Positions 25,810 to 34,902 are shown, counted from the first letter of the stretch. The stretch is 47,524 bases of DNA from JBALVT01 sp045110675 (GCA_045110675.1 JBGCGJ010000054.1:1-47524), one strand, 5' to 3'. Notes: generated from the letters alone by a model not told the origin. Program-made: numbers and translations.

Positions 25810-26906
25810 GTAGCAGACTCACCGCTACCGGCGGGGATCAAAACTTCACCGCGCATCAGTAAACGAGCAGTGCGTAACAATGCCGCCCGCTGTACTGTAA
25901 TACTTCCTGAACCCTCTTCTTCCGAGACCTCCATCTCCACGGTAAAGAACCCGGTGGGATGCTCTACTTCAAGGGTGATACCGCCGTCACCGTGATCCCG
26001 AGAGGCAATCTGCTGCGCCACCGAACCTGGCATGACACAGGCAGTGGCCACACTGACAGAACCCAGTACACCGATGGCTTCGTGCACGCGATGGGGAATA
26101 AACGTTCGAGTATTGATAACGCCGCCGGATACCGCCGGCGATACCAGACACATTTTGGGTACGGTTTTGTTGGCAATGTCCCCCAGGTTCATCAGCGGGC
26201 CCGCGACGAGCCGGATGTCCTCCAAGCGTCGTTTCAATGCTTCATTGGCTTCCAATTCGGCGGGGCTTTCAGTGCCCGTCAGGCCAAAGTCCGAAGCTCT
26301 TAACAAAACAACGGGCATGCCATTATCAATGCAGGTAATTTCAGTACCGTTGACGGTGTCAATGATGTTGCCCGTTGGCAGCAGTGCTCCGCAGCTAGAC
26401 CCGGCGATATCCTGGAAATCTATAGGCACGGGAGCTGCTGTACCTGGAACGCCATCGATGCGAGCAGTGCCTTGATAGTTGACGCGGCCATTCGGAGTCT
26501 GCACCCTGGCCACCGCCCGGGCACCTGTGTTCACCATCTGAATACGCACGTCGGTAATATCGTCTGTCGCCGCAACCAAACCCCGCTCGATAGCGAAGGG
26601 ACCCACGCCAGCCAGAATATTGCCACAGTTCTGGACATCAGAGACCTCGGCCTTTTCCACCACTACCTGCAGAAATAAGTAATCGACATCATTGTCCGGA
26701 TCTGCCGATGCGCTCACCACTGCCACCTTACTGGTCAGCGGGTGGGCACCGCCCATACCGTCGATCTGGCGCTCATCTGGCGACCCCATGGCTGCCAGCA
26801 ATACTCGATTGCGTTCACCCTCTGCTTTGGGAAGATCAGAGGCCAGAAAGTACAGTCCCTTGGAGGTACCTCCTCGCATCACCATGCAGGGAATGGCAGT
26901 TTGCAC
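25806..26906 (-). CDS. ligU: 4-oxalomesaconate tautomerase (PrpF family)
   Basis: Isomerises the double bond of 4-oxalomesaconate before hydration (LigU; GalD in gallate pathways). The 366-residue PrpF-fold protein shows PCMVMRGGTSKGLYF at the N-terminus, the conserved QIDGMGGAHPLTSKVAVV, VQNCGNILAGVGPFAIE with the catalytic Cys region, and TRTFIPHRVHEAIGVLGSVSVATACV. It sits between ligK and the dehydrogenase gene, as in other 4,5-cleavage operons. Confidence 0.9.
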   Translation of the reverse strand: MQTAIPCMVMRGGTSKGLYFLASDLPKAEGERNRVLLAAMGSPDERQIDGMGGAHPLTSKVAVVSASADPDNDVDYLFLQVVVEKAEVSDVQNCGNILAGVGPFAIERGLVAATDDITDVRIQMVNTGARAVARVQTPNGRVNYQGTARIDGVPGTAAPVPIDFQDIAGSSCGALLPTGNIIDTVNGTEITCIDNGMPVVLLRASDFGLTGTESPAELEANEALKRRLEDIRLVAGPLMNLGDIANKTVPKMCLVSPAVSGGVINTRTFIPHRVHEAIGVLGSVSVATACVMPGSVAQQIASRDHGDGGITLEVEHPTGFFTVEMEVSEEEGSGSITVQRAALLRTARLLMRGEVLIPAGSGESAT

Positions 26907-26909
26907 GAA

Positions 26910-27599
26910 TCAGCTATCCTGCAGCGTCTTGACGTAACGCAGGCCCTTTTCTTCAAGGCGACCGCGCATATCGTAGATATCCAGACCCAACTCACCGGCG
27001 GCAAAGCGTTTGCGCTTGGCCTCTTCATTGGCAACCCGCTGGGTAACCTTGGCGTGCACTGCCTCAGCCTCTTCCCTGCGCACCACTACAACCCCATCGT
27101 CGTCGGCAACAATCAGATCACCCGGATTAATCAGCGCGCCAGCACACACAACCGGCACATTGACGTTAGAAACCGTTTCCTTCACGCAACCCTGGCCGTG
27201 GACTGCCTTGGACCAGACAGGAAACTCCATTTCGGTGAGCGTGGCGATATCCCGAACACCGGCGTCGATGACCAGTCCGGCCACGCCGCGTGACTTTAGG
27301 GAAGTCGCCAGCAGATCTCCGAAATACCCATCGGTACAAGGGCTGGTAGGCGCTACCACCAGGATATCTCCCGGGCGGCACTGTTCTGCCGCCACATGCA
27401 GCATCCAGTTATCATTCGGTGCCACTTCGCAGGTAACCGCTGTTCCGGCAACGACCACAGGCCGATAGATCGGTCGCATGTAAGGCGCCAACAGGCCCTT
27501 ACGGCCCTGTGCTTCGTGCACCGTGGCAGATTCGGCGCCCTTATACAGCGCAACAGTATCGGCAAGTACACGGTCGATCTCGGTGACACATACAGGCAT
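26910..27599 (-). CDS. ligK: 4-carboxy-4-hydroxy-2-oxoadipate aldolase
   Basis: Class II aldolase of the RraA/HMG-CHA aldolase family. It splits 4-carboxy-4-hydroxy-2-oxoadipate into pyruvate and oxaloacetate, the end of the pathway. It has 229 residues; the active-site segments are GYFGDLLATSLKSRGVAGLVIDAGVRD, with metal-linked Asp and Arg, and the C-terminal GLDIYDMR. It is the first gene of the operon, 125 bp from the divergent LysR gene that probably controls it. Confidence 0.92.
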   Translation of the reverse strand: MPVCVTEIDRVLADTVALYKGAESATVHEAQGRKGLLAPYMRPIYRPVVVAGTAVTCEVAPNDNWMLHVAAEQCRPGDILVVAPTSPCTDGYFGDLLATSLKSRGVAGLVIDAGVRDIATLTEMEFPVWSKAVHGQGCVKETVSNVNVPVVCAGALINPGDLIVADDDGVVVVRREEAEAVHAKVTQRVANEEAKRKRFAAGELGLDIYDMRGRLEEKGLRYVKTLQDS

Positions 27600-27680
27600 G
27601 GTCTATCTCTCAATCGGGTTAGCTATCTTCACAGCATACAAGTCCCGCTATATTTTGGGATGTTCAATTGTTGCCATAGG

Positions 27681-27699
27681 CTATTAGAATTTACTATAG
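27681..27699. promoter_or_regulatory. LysR-type operator (T-N11-A) between ligK and ligR
   Basis: CTAT-N11-ATAG is an inverted repeat with the T-N11-A geometry typical of LysR regulators, lying in the divergent intergenic region 26 bases upstream of the regulator start and 82 bases upstream of ligK. Confidence 0.5.
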
Positions 27700-27724
27700 T
27701 TAATGAAATCTAAGAGGTACTGCG

Positions 27725-28915
27725 TTGCGCCCTTTACTCAACCTGCGACACCTGGCTGCCGCTCTGGAAGTTCGCCGCATGGGCTCTATCAGTCGCGCCA
27801 CCGAGAAAGTTCATCTATCTCAGTCCGCCATAACCCAGGGCCTGGGCAAGCTCGAACGAGAGCTGGGATTCGAAGTGTTTAGCCGCTCTCACGACGGCCT
27901 GTTACCGACAGAAGCCGGCGAGATATTTTTGCGCCGTACTGAACTGGCCATAGGTTTTCTGAAACAGATGGACAATGTGCTATCGCAACGGGGGAAAGGC
28001 AAAAGCGCTCAGATTTACCGCTCGCTTACCACTACCCAATTGCGCGCCCTGATGACCGTGGTTGAGCAAAAAAGCTATACCTTTGCCGCGAGCCGACTCA
28101 AGTTGGCCCAGCCCACTGTGCACCGTGCGGTCCAGGTTACAGAGAGTATCTGTGGGTATAAGTTTTTCGGAAAATCCCCCTCCGGGCTTGAGCCCTCATG
28201 GCACGCCCGGCAGCTCGCTCGCTACATCGCCCTGTTCTTCACCGAACTTTCCCAGGGTATCGAGGAAGTACACGAGCATGAGGGCCGAATGACCGGACGA
28301 CTGCGTATCGGCAGCCTTCCCCTCGCCAGAACGCACATGGTCCCACGTACAGTGGCAAAACTTCTTGAGGAATTTCCCGAAGCCCGCATTAGCATTATCG
28401 ACGGCTCCTACAACGAGCAACTTCCCGCCCTGCTGCACGGCCGGTTGGACGTTATCGTCGGCGCACTACGAGATCCGCCTCCCAGCCCTGATATTGTGCA
28501 GAAAAAACTATTTCAGGATTCTCTCAACATTGTCGTGCGTCCGGGCCACCACCTGGAAAAGCGCGATGGTGTGAGCCCCACGGAACTGCGCGACCTGGAC
28601 TGGATAGCGCCGCGGGAAGACACTCCTGCACGAGAAGCGTTTACCCATTTTTTCGAAAACAACGGGCTGTCACCACCCGAGCATGTGATCGAATGCAGCT
28701 CCCTGGTGGCCACTCGGGGAATGCTGATGGAAAGCGACCGGGCAGCCCTCCTCTCAGCAAGACAGGTTGAGGTGGATGTCCGCTTCGGGCTATTGTCGGT
28801 CTGCACCCAACACCTTCAGGGAACGGGTCGAGATATCGGCATCACTCTTAGAAAAGGCTGGAAACCAACGCAGGTCCAGCAGCGATTCCTGGAATTGCTT
28901 GAAGAAGAATATTGA
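27725..28915 (+). CDS. ligR: LysR-family regulator of the lig operon, two N-terminal HTH domains
   Basis: A 396-residue LysR-type protein, about 90 residues longer than usual. Residues 8-65 form a LysR winged helix (LRHLAAALEVRRMGSISRATEKVHLSQSAIT), and residues 100-165 form a second one (TQLRALMTVVEQKSYTFAASRLKLAQPTVH). The effector-binding domain begins at about 190 (GRLRIGSLPLARTHMVP). The start is TTG at 27725, with AGAGGT six bases before it; no earlier ATG exists. Its divergent position next to ligK implies control by protocatechuate or a pathway intermediate. It ends ten bases from the end of pobA. Confidence 0.85.
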   Translation: MRPLLNLRHLAAALEVRRMGSISRATEKVHLSQSAITQGLGKLERELGFEVFSRSHDGLLPTEAGEIFLRRTELAIGFLKQMDNVLSQRGKGKSAQIYRSLTTTQLRALMTVVEQKSYTFAASRLKLAQPTVHRAVQVTESICGYKFFGKSPSGLEPSWHARQLARYIALFFTELSQGIEEVHEHEGRMTGRLRIGSLPLARTHMVPRTVAKLLEEFPEARISIIDGSYNEQLPALLHGRLDVIVGALRDPPPSPDIVQKKLFQDSLNIVVRPGHHLEKRDGVSPTELRDLDWIAPREDTPAREAFTHFFENNGLSPPEHVIECSSLVATRGMLMESDRAALLSARQVEVDVRFGLLSVCTQHLQGTGRDIGITLRKGWKPTQVQQRFLELLEEEY

Positions 28916-28925
28916 TCAATCAGAT

Positions 28926-30134
28926 CTAGACATCCTCGTAGGGCAAGCCGACATATTGCTTGGCAATGACTTTCAGGCCCTCCTCTGTGCGCAGATAGTA
29001 GTCTCTCTCCGAATCCATAAAACGCGCGAAGGTCCTGCTTTCCATACCGGTCGTAACCTCCTCTCCAAAGTTGTGCAGCATATTCGACAACCACCAGGAA
29101 AATCGCTCTCCGTGCCAGACTCGTCGAAGAGCGACTTCGGAGTATCTGGAGATACACTCAGCGTCATTCTCCTGGTAGACCCGTGCCATGATTTGACACA
29201 GTGCCGCCACATCGGAAGCGGCCAGATTAAGTCCTTTGGCACCGGTGGGTGGAACAATATGCGCGGCATCCCCTACCAGGAAGAGCTTTCCATATTGCAT
29301 GGGCTCGCAGACAAATGAGCGCAGGGGGGCGATACTTTTTTCAAGGCTGGGGCCGGTCACCAGCGCGTCGGCAGCATCTTCAGGGAGACGACGTTTCAAC
29401 TCTTCCCAAAAATCATCATCACTCCAGTCTTCCGCCTTATCGGTGAGGGGAACCTGGAGATAGTAGCGCGACCGGGTCGCAGACCTGCGGCTGGCTAAAG
29501 CGAAACCGCGCTCGCTCTTGCAATAAATCAGTTCCTCGCCGACTGGCGGCGTATCGCTCAGCAGTCCCAGCCAGCCAAAGGGATAGACTCGCTCATGCTC
29601 GGTGCGTTTGTCAGCGGGAATAGTCTGTCGAGACACACCGTGAAATCCATCGCAACCGGCGATGTAGTCACAGTTAATGGTGTATTGCTCACCTTTGTAT
29701 TCAAAACTTACGGAGGGGTTCTCTGCGATCACGTTGTGGAGTTCAACCTGGGCGGCCTCATAATAGGTGTCCAATTCAGCTACAGCCCTCGCCTCCATCA
29801 GGTCCTGGGTAATTTCAGTCTGTCCGTAGCAGATCACCACATCGCCACCGGTTAACCCCTTGAGGTCAATATGGAAACGCTCGCCATCAGCGGCAATCTC
29901 CACCCCCTCATGAATCTCTCCCTCGGCGTCCATACGCTCGGCCACGCCCGCTTCGCGCAGCAAGTCTGCAAAGCCCTGTTCCATAATGCCGGCACGGATA
30001 CGCCCGAGAACGTAGTCCCCGGTCACCCGTTCCAGGATGATATTGCCGATGCCCTGTTTCGCCAGCAATTGCCCCAGCAGAAGGCCTGACGGGCCTGCGC
30101 CAATTATTGCTACTTGTGTATTTAGTGTCTTCAT
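28926..30134 (-). CDS. pobA: 4-hydroxybenzoate 3-monooxygenase
   Basis: FAD-dependent hydroxylase that turns 4-hydroxybenzoate into protocatechuate with NAD(P)H and oxygen. From ATG at 30134 the protein has 402 residues: TQVAIIGAGPSGLLLGQLL (FAD), LGRIRAGIMEQGFADLL, the DG motif YIAGCDGFHGVSRQTIP and GDAAHIVPPTGAKGLNLAASDV. All are diagnostic of PobA. A GTG 12 bases upstream is possible. The AraC-type gene diverges from it across 145 bp. It supplies the substrate of LigAB. Confidence 0.95.
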   Translation of the reverse strand: MKTLNTQVAIIGAGPSGLLLGQLLAKQGIGNIILERVTGDYVLGRIRAGIMEQGFADLLREAGVAERMDAEGEIHEGVEIAADGERFHIDLKGLTGGDVVICYGQTEITQDLMEARAVAELDTYYEAAQVELHNVIAENPSVSFEYKGEQYTINCDYIAGCDGFHGVSRQTIPADKRTEHERVYPFGWLGLLSDTPPVGEELIYCKSERGFALASRRSATRSRYYLQVPLTDKAEDWSDDDFWEELKRRLPEDAADALVTGPSLEKSIAPLRSFVCEPMQYGKLFLVGDAAHIVPPTGAKGLNLAASDVAALCQIMARVYQENDAECISRYSEVALRRVWHGERFSWWLSNMLHNFGEEVTTGMESRTFARFMDSERDYYLRTEEGLKVIAKQYVGLPYEDV

Positions 30135-30279
30135 CAGAGCCGTCACTTTCTCAACGATAAAAGATGGGAACCACTAATCTAAGCACAGGTACACCAGTGA
30201 GCCATTCACATTCGATCCAATTTCTTGTACTTTTCAATCAGACTCGCTAGACCGCGCTATTGCAACAACGGAGATCCAG

Positions 30280-31164
30280 ATGAAGAGTGAACACATTCCC
30301 AACTACGGTCTGTACGGTGAAACACGAGATTCTGCTGCAGAAATAGGTATACATATTGAAGAGATCGCCGAAAGGAGTGCGGGACAGAACTGGGTAATAA
30401 AACCCCACAGGCATGGCAAACTTTTCCAGGTCTTGTGTATTTTTGATGGAGAAGCCGGCGTTGAACTGGACGGCAGTCGCCACCAGATTGATGGTTGGAG
30501 CCTGGTCACCATCCCGATCGGCGTTGTTCACGGATTCAGTTTCAAACCCGATAGCCAGGGCGTTGTTATCACGCTCTCGGACGAGATACTGGCAGCAATT
30601 TTTCAACGAAACGATGCTGACTATTTGCGCTCATTGTTTGAGAGTGCAAACGTAATAGACATGAACTCCGAAGATGAACAGCGGAGATTACTGCAACAAT
30701 ACATTACGCTAATGCGCTACGAATTCACCGCTGCGAACGACGCGAAATTTGTGTCGCTGCAACTTCTGATAAACCTGTTTCTAATTACAATAAAGCGGCA
30801 GATCGATCACCAGTCAATGGACACGTCCATTGCCGAGCCACATCTCAAGACCGTTGACGCATTGCGCAGACTGATTGAAAAGCATTTCAAAGAACAGTGG
30901 CAGGTCACGCAATATGCGCACGCGCTCAATATTTCCACATCGACTCTAAACAGAATGTGTCATGAAAGTTTGGGTGCTGGTGCGAAATCAATCATTCTCT
31001 GGCGAGTTGTTGTTGAGGCGAAGAGACGACTGACCTACACCCAGCAACCGTTAGACCAGATCGCCTACTACCTCGGCTTCAAAGACCCCGCCTATTTTTC
31101 CAGGTTATTCAAGAAATCAGAAAATATTTCACCTAGTGAATATCGAAAGACCCAGCAGCTTTGA
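30280..31164 (+). CDS. pobR: AraC-family regulator of pobA (PobR type)
   Basis: A 294-residue regulator with an N-terminal cupin sensor (IKPHRHGKLFQVLCIFDGEAGVELDG) and a C-terminal pair of helix-turn-helix motifs (WQVTQYAHALNISTSTLNRMCHESLGAGAKSIILWRVVVEAKRRL and LDQIAYYLGFKDPAYFSRLFKKSENISPSEYR). AraC-type activators divergent from pobA respond to 4-hydroxybenzoate in Azotobacter and Pseudomonas, and the same arrangement is seen here. The symbol rests on that context. Confidence 0.85.
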   Translation: MKSEHIPNYGLYGETRDSAAEIGIHIEEIAERSAGQNWVIKPHRHGKLFQVLCIFDGEAGVELDGSRHQIDGWSLVTIPIGVVHGFSFKPDSQGVVITLSDEILAAIFQRNDADYLRSLFESANVIDMNSEDEQRRLLQQYITLMRYEFTAANDAKFVSLQLLINLFLITIKRQIDHQSMDTSIAEPHLKTVDALRRLIEKHFKEQWQVTQYAHALNISTSTLNRMCHESLGAGAKSIILWRVVVEAKRRLTYTQQPLDQIAYYLGFKDPAYFSRLFKKSENISPSEYRKTQQL

Positions 31165-31206
31165 GCAGTAAATAATAAGCACCGAGCAACTCGCAGCTAA
31201 AAAGTA

Positions 31207-31252
31207 GTTGACATAGTCAACCTGATTGGCATATAGTTGACTTTATCAACTA
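31207..31252 (+). promoter_or_regulatory. promoter with two operators for the MarR-SIP-MFS operon
   Basis: A sigma-70 promoter is visible: TTGACA (31208-31213), an 18-bp spacer and TATAGT (31232-31237). Each box lies inside an inverted repeat. GTTGAC-ATA-GTCAAC (31207-31221) covers the -35 box, and TAGTTGA-N5-TCAACTA (31234-31252) overlaps the -10 box. The shared half-site GTTGA points to one repressor, most simply the MarR protein encoded just downstream. Confidence 0.75.
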
Positions 31253-31271
31253 CTATTAATAAGCAACAGTT

Positions 31272-31724
31272 ATGCCCAGTGAGTCACTTGGTGAAGCATT
31301 ACATCAACTAATGCACGCTTACAAACATTTGCTGCATGAGGGTATCCGGGAGCAGAAAATTGAATTGCCGATCACGCATATCAGAGCACTGAAGGGCATC
31401 TGCCGCAACCCTCAAAGCACAGCCCAATCAATCGCACTGCGGATGCAGCGGGATAAGGCGCAGATCACCCGTGCGCTGAATGACCTTATCGAGGCTGGGA
31501 TGATTGCCAAGGCAGACAACCCTCAGGATCGCCGCAGTCAGCTTCTGAAACCTACATCCAAGGGCAAGAAAGTCATGGCCAAACTCGAAGCGGCAGAAGA
31601 TTTGGCTGTGCAGCAGCTAACAAGAAATTTGGAAGCCGAAGATCTAGCATTCTTTCTTCGTCTCAGTAGCACCATGGCAAACAACGTAGAGCCGGCTCCC
31701 ACAGCGGAAACAGGAGAGCACTAG
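31272..31724 (+). CDS. MarR-family transcriptional regulator
   Basis: A 150-residue winged-helix regulator with PITHIRALKGICRNPQSTAQSIALRMQRDKAQITRALNDLIEAGMIAKADNPQDRRSQLLKPTSKGKKV, the standard MarR helix-turn-helix and wing. It is the first gene of an operon with a SIP flavoreductase (one base apart) and an MFS transporter. The promoter carries two GTTGA repeats, so autorepression is likely. The ligand is unknown; a catecholic iron chelate or a phenolic acid would fit the surroundings. Confidence 0.85.
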   Translation: MPSESLGEALHQLMHAYKHLLHEGIREQKIELPITHIRALKGICRNPQSTAQSIALRMQRDKAQITRALNDLIEAGMIAKADNPQDRRSQLLKPTSKGKKVMAKLEAAEDLAVQQLTRNLEAEDLAFFLRLSSTMANNVEPAPTAETGEH

Positions 31725-31725
31725 C

Positions 31726-32472
31726 ATGGCCAGACCAGCACCAAGAACTCTCGAGGTGATCCACTGTGAGCACCTCACACCCAATATGTTGCGCGTTACA
31801 CTCGGCGGGCAGGGAATGAATAATTTTCCGAAGGATCAGGAAAGTGCCTACGTAAAACTGGTCTTTCCCCAGCCAGGTGAAGCGCGTCCACTTATGCGGA
31901 CCTACACTGTCAGTGAACAACGACACAATCAAATAGACGTGGATTTTGCGCTGCATGCGGCGGAAGGCCCCGCGACAGCATGGGCATTGAGCGCACAGCC
32001 TGGAACAGAGATTCTGGTTGGCGGACCGGGACCCAAAAAACTTATCAACAGCGAGGCCGACTGGTTTTTGCTGGCGGGAGATATGACCGCCCTGCCCGCG
32101 CTCAAAGCCAATATTGCTCTCCTTCCGAAAGACGCAAAAGGCTATGTGGTGGTCGAGGTAGTGGATGAATCCGATATTCAGGCACTCGACTTTCCGGCCA
32201 ACATTGAGGCGCAGTGGATTGTAAATACCCACGCTGAAAATGCGGCAAGCCCCCTGCTTGATCGAGTCAAACAACTTCCCTGGCTACCGGGCCAGCCTGC
32301 TGTCTGGGCCGCTTGCGAATTCCAAAGTATGCGTGCGCTGAGGAAGTACTTCAAATTTGAGCGCCAATTGGCCAAAAGCCATCTCTATATTTCCAGTTAC
32401 TGGAAATTCGGCAGCACCGAAGATCAACACAAGGTCGAAAAACGAGATGACGCTCAGGCTGCGATGCAGTAA
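31726..32472 (+). CDS. siderophore-interacting protein (FAD ferric reductase)
   Basis: A 248-residue flavoprotein of the SIP/ViuB family, which reduces iron(III) bound to siderophores. FAD-binding RPLMRTYTVSEQR, the FAD/NAD(P) segment VGGPGPKKLINSEADWFLLAGDMTALPAL and the C-terminal SSYWKFGSTEDQH with the signature Lys are present. It starts one base after the MarR gene and is followed by an MFS gene, an arrangement of siderophore use. A piece of a related gene lies at 34930-35003. A role as an electron donor for the nearby oxygenases is possible but not shown. Confidence 0.87.
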   Translation: MARPAPRTLEVIHCEHLTPNMLRVTLGGQGMNNFPKDQESAYVKLVFPQPGEARPLMRTYTVSEQRHNQIDVDFALHAAEGPATAWALSAQPGTEILVGGPGPKKLINSEADWFLLAGDMTALPALKANIALLPKDAKGYVVVEVVDESDIQALDFPANIEAQWIVNTHAENAASPLLDRVKQLPWLPGQPAVWAACEFQSMRALRKYFKFERQLAKSHLYISSYWKFGSTEDQHKVEKRDDAQAAMQ

Positions 32473-32479
32473 CTCATAA

Positions 32480-33721
32480 TTGAAAACTACCGATCCCATT
32501 GAACTGAAAAAACACCAGTCGGCTTTGTCCGTTGCGGTTTTTCGTCGCTACCTGCCCTCCAGTTGCCTTTCCACTTTCGCTGGCTGGATTGTGCGCTTCC
32601 TGTTGGGGTGGAGCGCCTGGGAACTGACTCATTCCGCATGGTGGGTCGGCGTGGTCGCCGGGCTCATGCTGGCCCCGTGCTTCCTGTTATCGCCAATTTT
32701 TGGGATCGTCTCGGATCGCATTAATCCTCGAAATGGATTGATAGTCTCGGTTTTCCTACAGGCACTAGTAGCCTGTGCCGGGGGCATGGCGCATCTACTC
32801 GGCTGGTACTCACTGCCCTGTTTGCTGTTTCTGGCGACGCTATACGGCGCAGTATCCTCCGCCCACACTCCGATCAGATTGGCTCTGATTCCGCTGCTGG
32901 TGCCTCGAGAAATGCTACCGAGTGCGGTCGGGTTTTCCGCCATTATTTTCAACACGTCGCGCATTCTGGCACCCGCAGCCGCTGCCTGGCTGATCACACA
33001 GACTTCCGTTGCCAATACGTTTTTTACGGCAACACTATTACTGGCCGCTGCACTGCCATTTTTGGTTTCCGTCTCAGGTCTACGTGAGAAACGGCAACGC
33101 GAGCCCACCTCCCTTTTCGAGCAATTTAAAGCCGGGGTTCAGCATGTCAGGCATCACTCCGGGATCCGGTTGGTGTTTGGATATACCTTACTCAATGCCT
33201 TTCTGGGCCGAACTGTCCTCGAGCTGCTCCCCGCCCTGTCAGGCCAGCTGCTGAGTGGCGGCGCGGCCACCCTGGCCACACTCTCGGCCTGCGCCGGCGT
33301 CGGATCAATTCTCGGCGGTATCATAATGAGCCGCCAGCGCAGTGATGAACGCCGAATGTTGAGACTGCTCACACTCTGCCTGGCCGTCGGATCTATCTGC
33401 CTGATAAGCGTGGTCTGGCTGAAGGGGCTTGTGGCACTGTGCGCAGTGATTATGAGCGTTAGCCTGATAACGACTATGGTAGGTACCGGCACTCAGATCC
33501 TGACCCAGCTCCTGGTCGCTGACGACTACCGAGGAAGAGTATTAAGCCTTTGGACTGTACTTGCTATGGGAGGGCCGGCGCTGGGCGTACTGGCCATGGG
33601 AAGCCTGGCGGACAAGCTGGGCTTCCCAAGTGTTCTACCTGGGTTTTCATTGGTGTGTGTCATCGGCGTCACAATGCTATACCGCCGGCGTGACCGCCTA
33701 TTAAGCGCGTCGCCAGGGTAA
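32480..33721 (+). CDS. MFS transporter (EntS-like, MFS_3)
   Basis: An inner-membrane protein of 413 residues with about 12 hydrophobic helices. The MFS signature between helices 2 and 3 reads GIVSDRINPRNGLIV. The overall pattern is that of the MFS_3 group, which includes the enterobactin exporter EntS. The start is a TTG, seven bases after the SIP stop; no ATG is available in the first 60 codons. Membership in the operon with the SIP reductase suggests movement of a siderophore or a phenolic compound. Confidence 0.8.
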   Translation: MKTTDPIELKKHQSALSVAVFRRYLPSSCLSTFAGWIVRFLLGWSAWELTHSAWWVGVVAGLMLAPCFLLSPIFGIVSDRINPRNGLIVSVFLQALVACAGGMAHLLGWYSLPCLLFLATLYGAVSSAHTPIRLALIPLLVPREMLPSAVGFSAIIFNTSRILAPAAAAWLITQTSVANTFFTATLLLAAALPFLVSVSGLREKRQREPTSLFEQFKAGVQHVRHHSGIRLVFGYTLLNAFLGRTVLELLPALSGQLLSGGAATLATLSACAGVGSILGGIIMSRQRSDERRMLRLLTLCLAVGSICLISVVWLKGLVALCAVIMSVSLITTMVGTGTQILTQLLVADDYRGRVLSLWTVLAMGGPALGVLAMGSLADKLGFPSVLPGFSLVCVIGVTMLYRRRDRLLSASPG

Positions 33722-33737
33722 CCGCTGGCCCTGTGCG

Positions 33738-34778
33738 CTATTCTGCTGCGATCAGCTCCTGCAATATTTTTCTGGCGTGAACCCCACCCCGATCGATATT
33801 CAATGACATCAGGGAGCGATCAGGGTTTGCATCGTGATTGCGTTGCTGGGATTCGAGCATTTCCAGGTCTTCCGTGAATATCTTCTGTTGAGATTCCCGA
33901 ATAGCTGTCGTCAGTGCCGAATCTATGACATTGAAATTGCGCGCCATACCCCAAAAGTACCAGCAACTGTTCTCGGTCTCCGGGGTGATGAGATCGACCA
34001 CAATACCCGAGGCGCGATGTTCCACTGGTGCGTCTATTCCTCCGTGGCCAACATGGGCTACGCCCACATCGATGATGACACTACCCGGTGGCGTATAACG
34101 GCAGATCTGCCACCGATCCACCGGTAATTCAGGGTCGAGATTATTGCCCCTGAGTGCATCCTGCCAAAATGGTGGGGCCGGGATGTCCTCCATGAAGCGA
34201 CTGACAGTTGCGCTGTGTCCGTCACGGTCTGTGTCCGGCGCAGCCTCCTCTATTTCCGGTTGACCGATACTGGTGGCGTGAACGTAAGTCTCGTGGGTCA
34301 AGTCCATCAGGTTATCGATAAGCAGGCGATAATCACATCGAATGTTGAACATTCCCCCACCAAAGGCCCAGTCGGAGCTGCGCGCCCAGTGCAGATCAGG
34401 AATCAGGTCAGCATTCGCCAACGTAGCTTCTCCCGGCCATACCCAAACGTAACCGTGACGTTCTATGGCTGGATAACTGCGTATGCCTTTGCGGAAATTT
34501 TCAACTGACTGGCCGGCCATGCCAGCGCATTTGCCATCGGCATTCATCCTCATGCCGTGGTAACCACAAACAATCAGACCATCCTTAACTGTCCCTAGGG
34601 ATAACGGCGCGCCGCGATGGGGACAAAAATCTTCCAAGGCCGCCACCTCTCCATCCCCCGATCTGAACAGCACTAATGATTCGCCACAGATGACTCGACC
34701 CAGTGGCTTACCCTCGATCTCGTCGGGGGTACAGGCCACATACCAAGTATTTTTTGGACACTCAATTTCATTACTCAT
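33738..34778 (-). CDS. vanA: vanillate O-demethylase oxygenase subunit
   Basis: Rieske non-heme iron oxygenase that removes the methyl group of vanillate, giving protocatechuate and formaldehyde. The 346-residue protein has the Rieske motif CPHRGAPLS ... CGYHGMRM near residues 47-70 and the mononuclear iron site NLMDLTHETYVHATSIG. The N-terminal KNTWYVACTPDEI is typical of VanA. The reductase subunit VanB is not present in the window, so electrons must come from another protein. The gene is directly downstream of a GST remnant whose leader may now serve as its promoter. Other aromatic O-demethylases of this type (for example for syringate) cannot be excluded. Confidence 0.87.
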   Translation of the reverse strand: MSNEIECPKNTWYVACTPDEIEGKPLGRVICGESLVLFRSGDGEVAALEDFCPHRGAPLSLGTVKDGLIVCGYHGMRMNADGKCAGMAGQSVENFRKGIRSYPAIERHGYVWVWPGEATLANADLIPDLHWARSSDWAFGGGMFNIRCDYRLLIDNLMDLTHETYVHATSIGQPEIEEAAPDTDRDGHSATVSRFMEDIPAPPFWQDALRGNNLDPELPVDRWQICRYTPPGSVIIDVGVAHVGHGGIDAPVEHRASGIVVDLITPETENSCWYFWGMARNFNVIDSALTTAIRESQQKIFTEDLEMLESQQRNHDANPDRSLMSLNIDRGGVHARKILQELIAAE

Positions 34779-34785
34779 ATTCTTT

Positions 34786-34902
34786 CTGCTCTCCGGCCCT
34801 CAGGTTCATATTGCTTCCTTCCCACTCCAGGTTTTTGTGTGCCAAGACCAGCCGAACCTTTTGTGCGCAAACTAACATATCGCTATGGTATAGAAAAAGC
34901 AT
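34786..34902 (-). pseudogene. GST gene fragment (first 39 codons) upstream of vanA
   Basis: From the ATG at 34902 the minus strand reads MLFLYHSDMLVCAQKVRLVL, AHKNLEWEGS and NMNLRAGEQ. This matches the N-terminus of the complete GST at 39655-40452 residue for residue with few changes. After GEQ the similarity ends and a stop follows inside the vanA start region. The 26 bases upstream (34903-34928) also match the leader of the complete gene. Confidence 0.85.
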
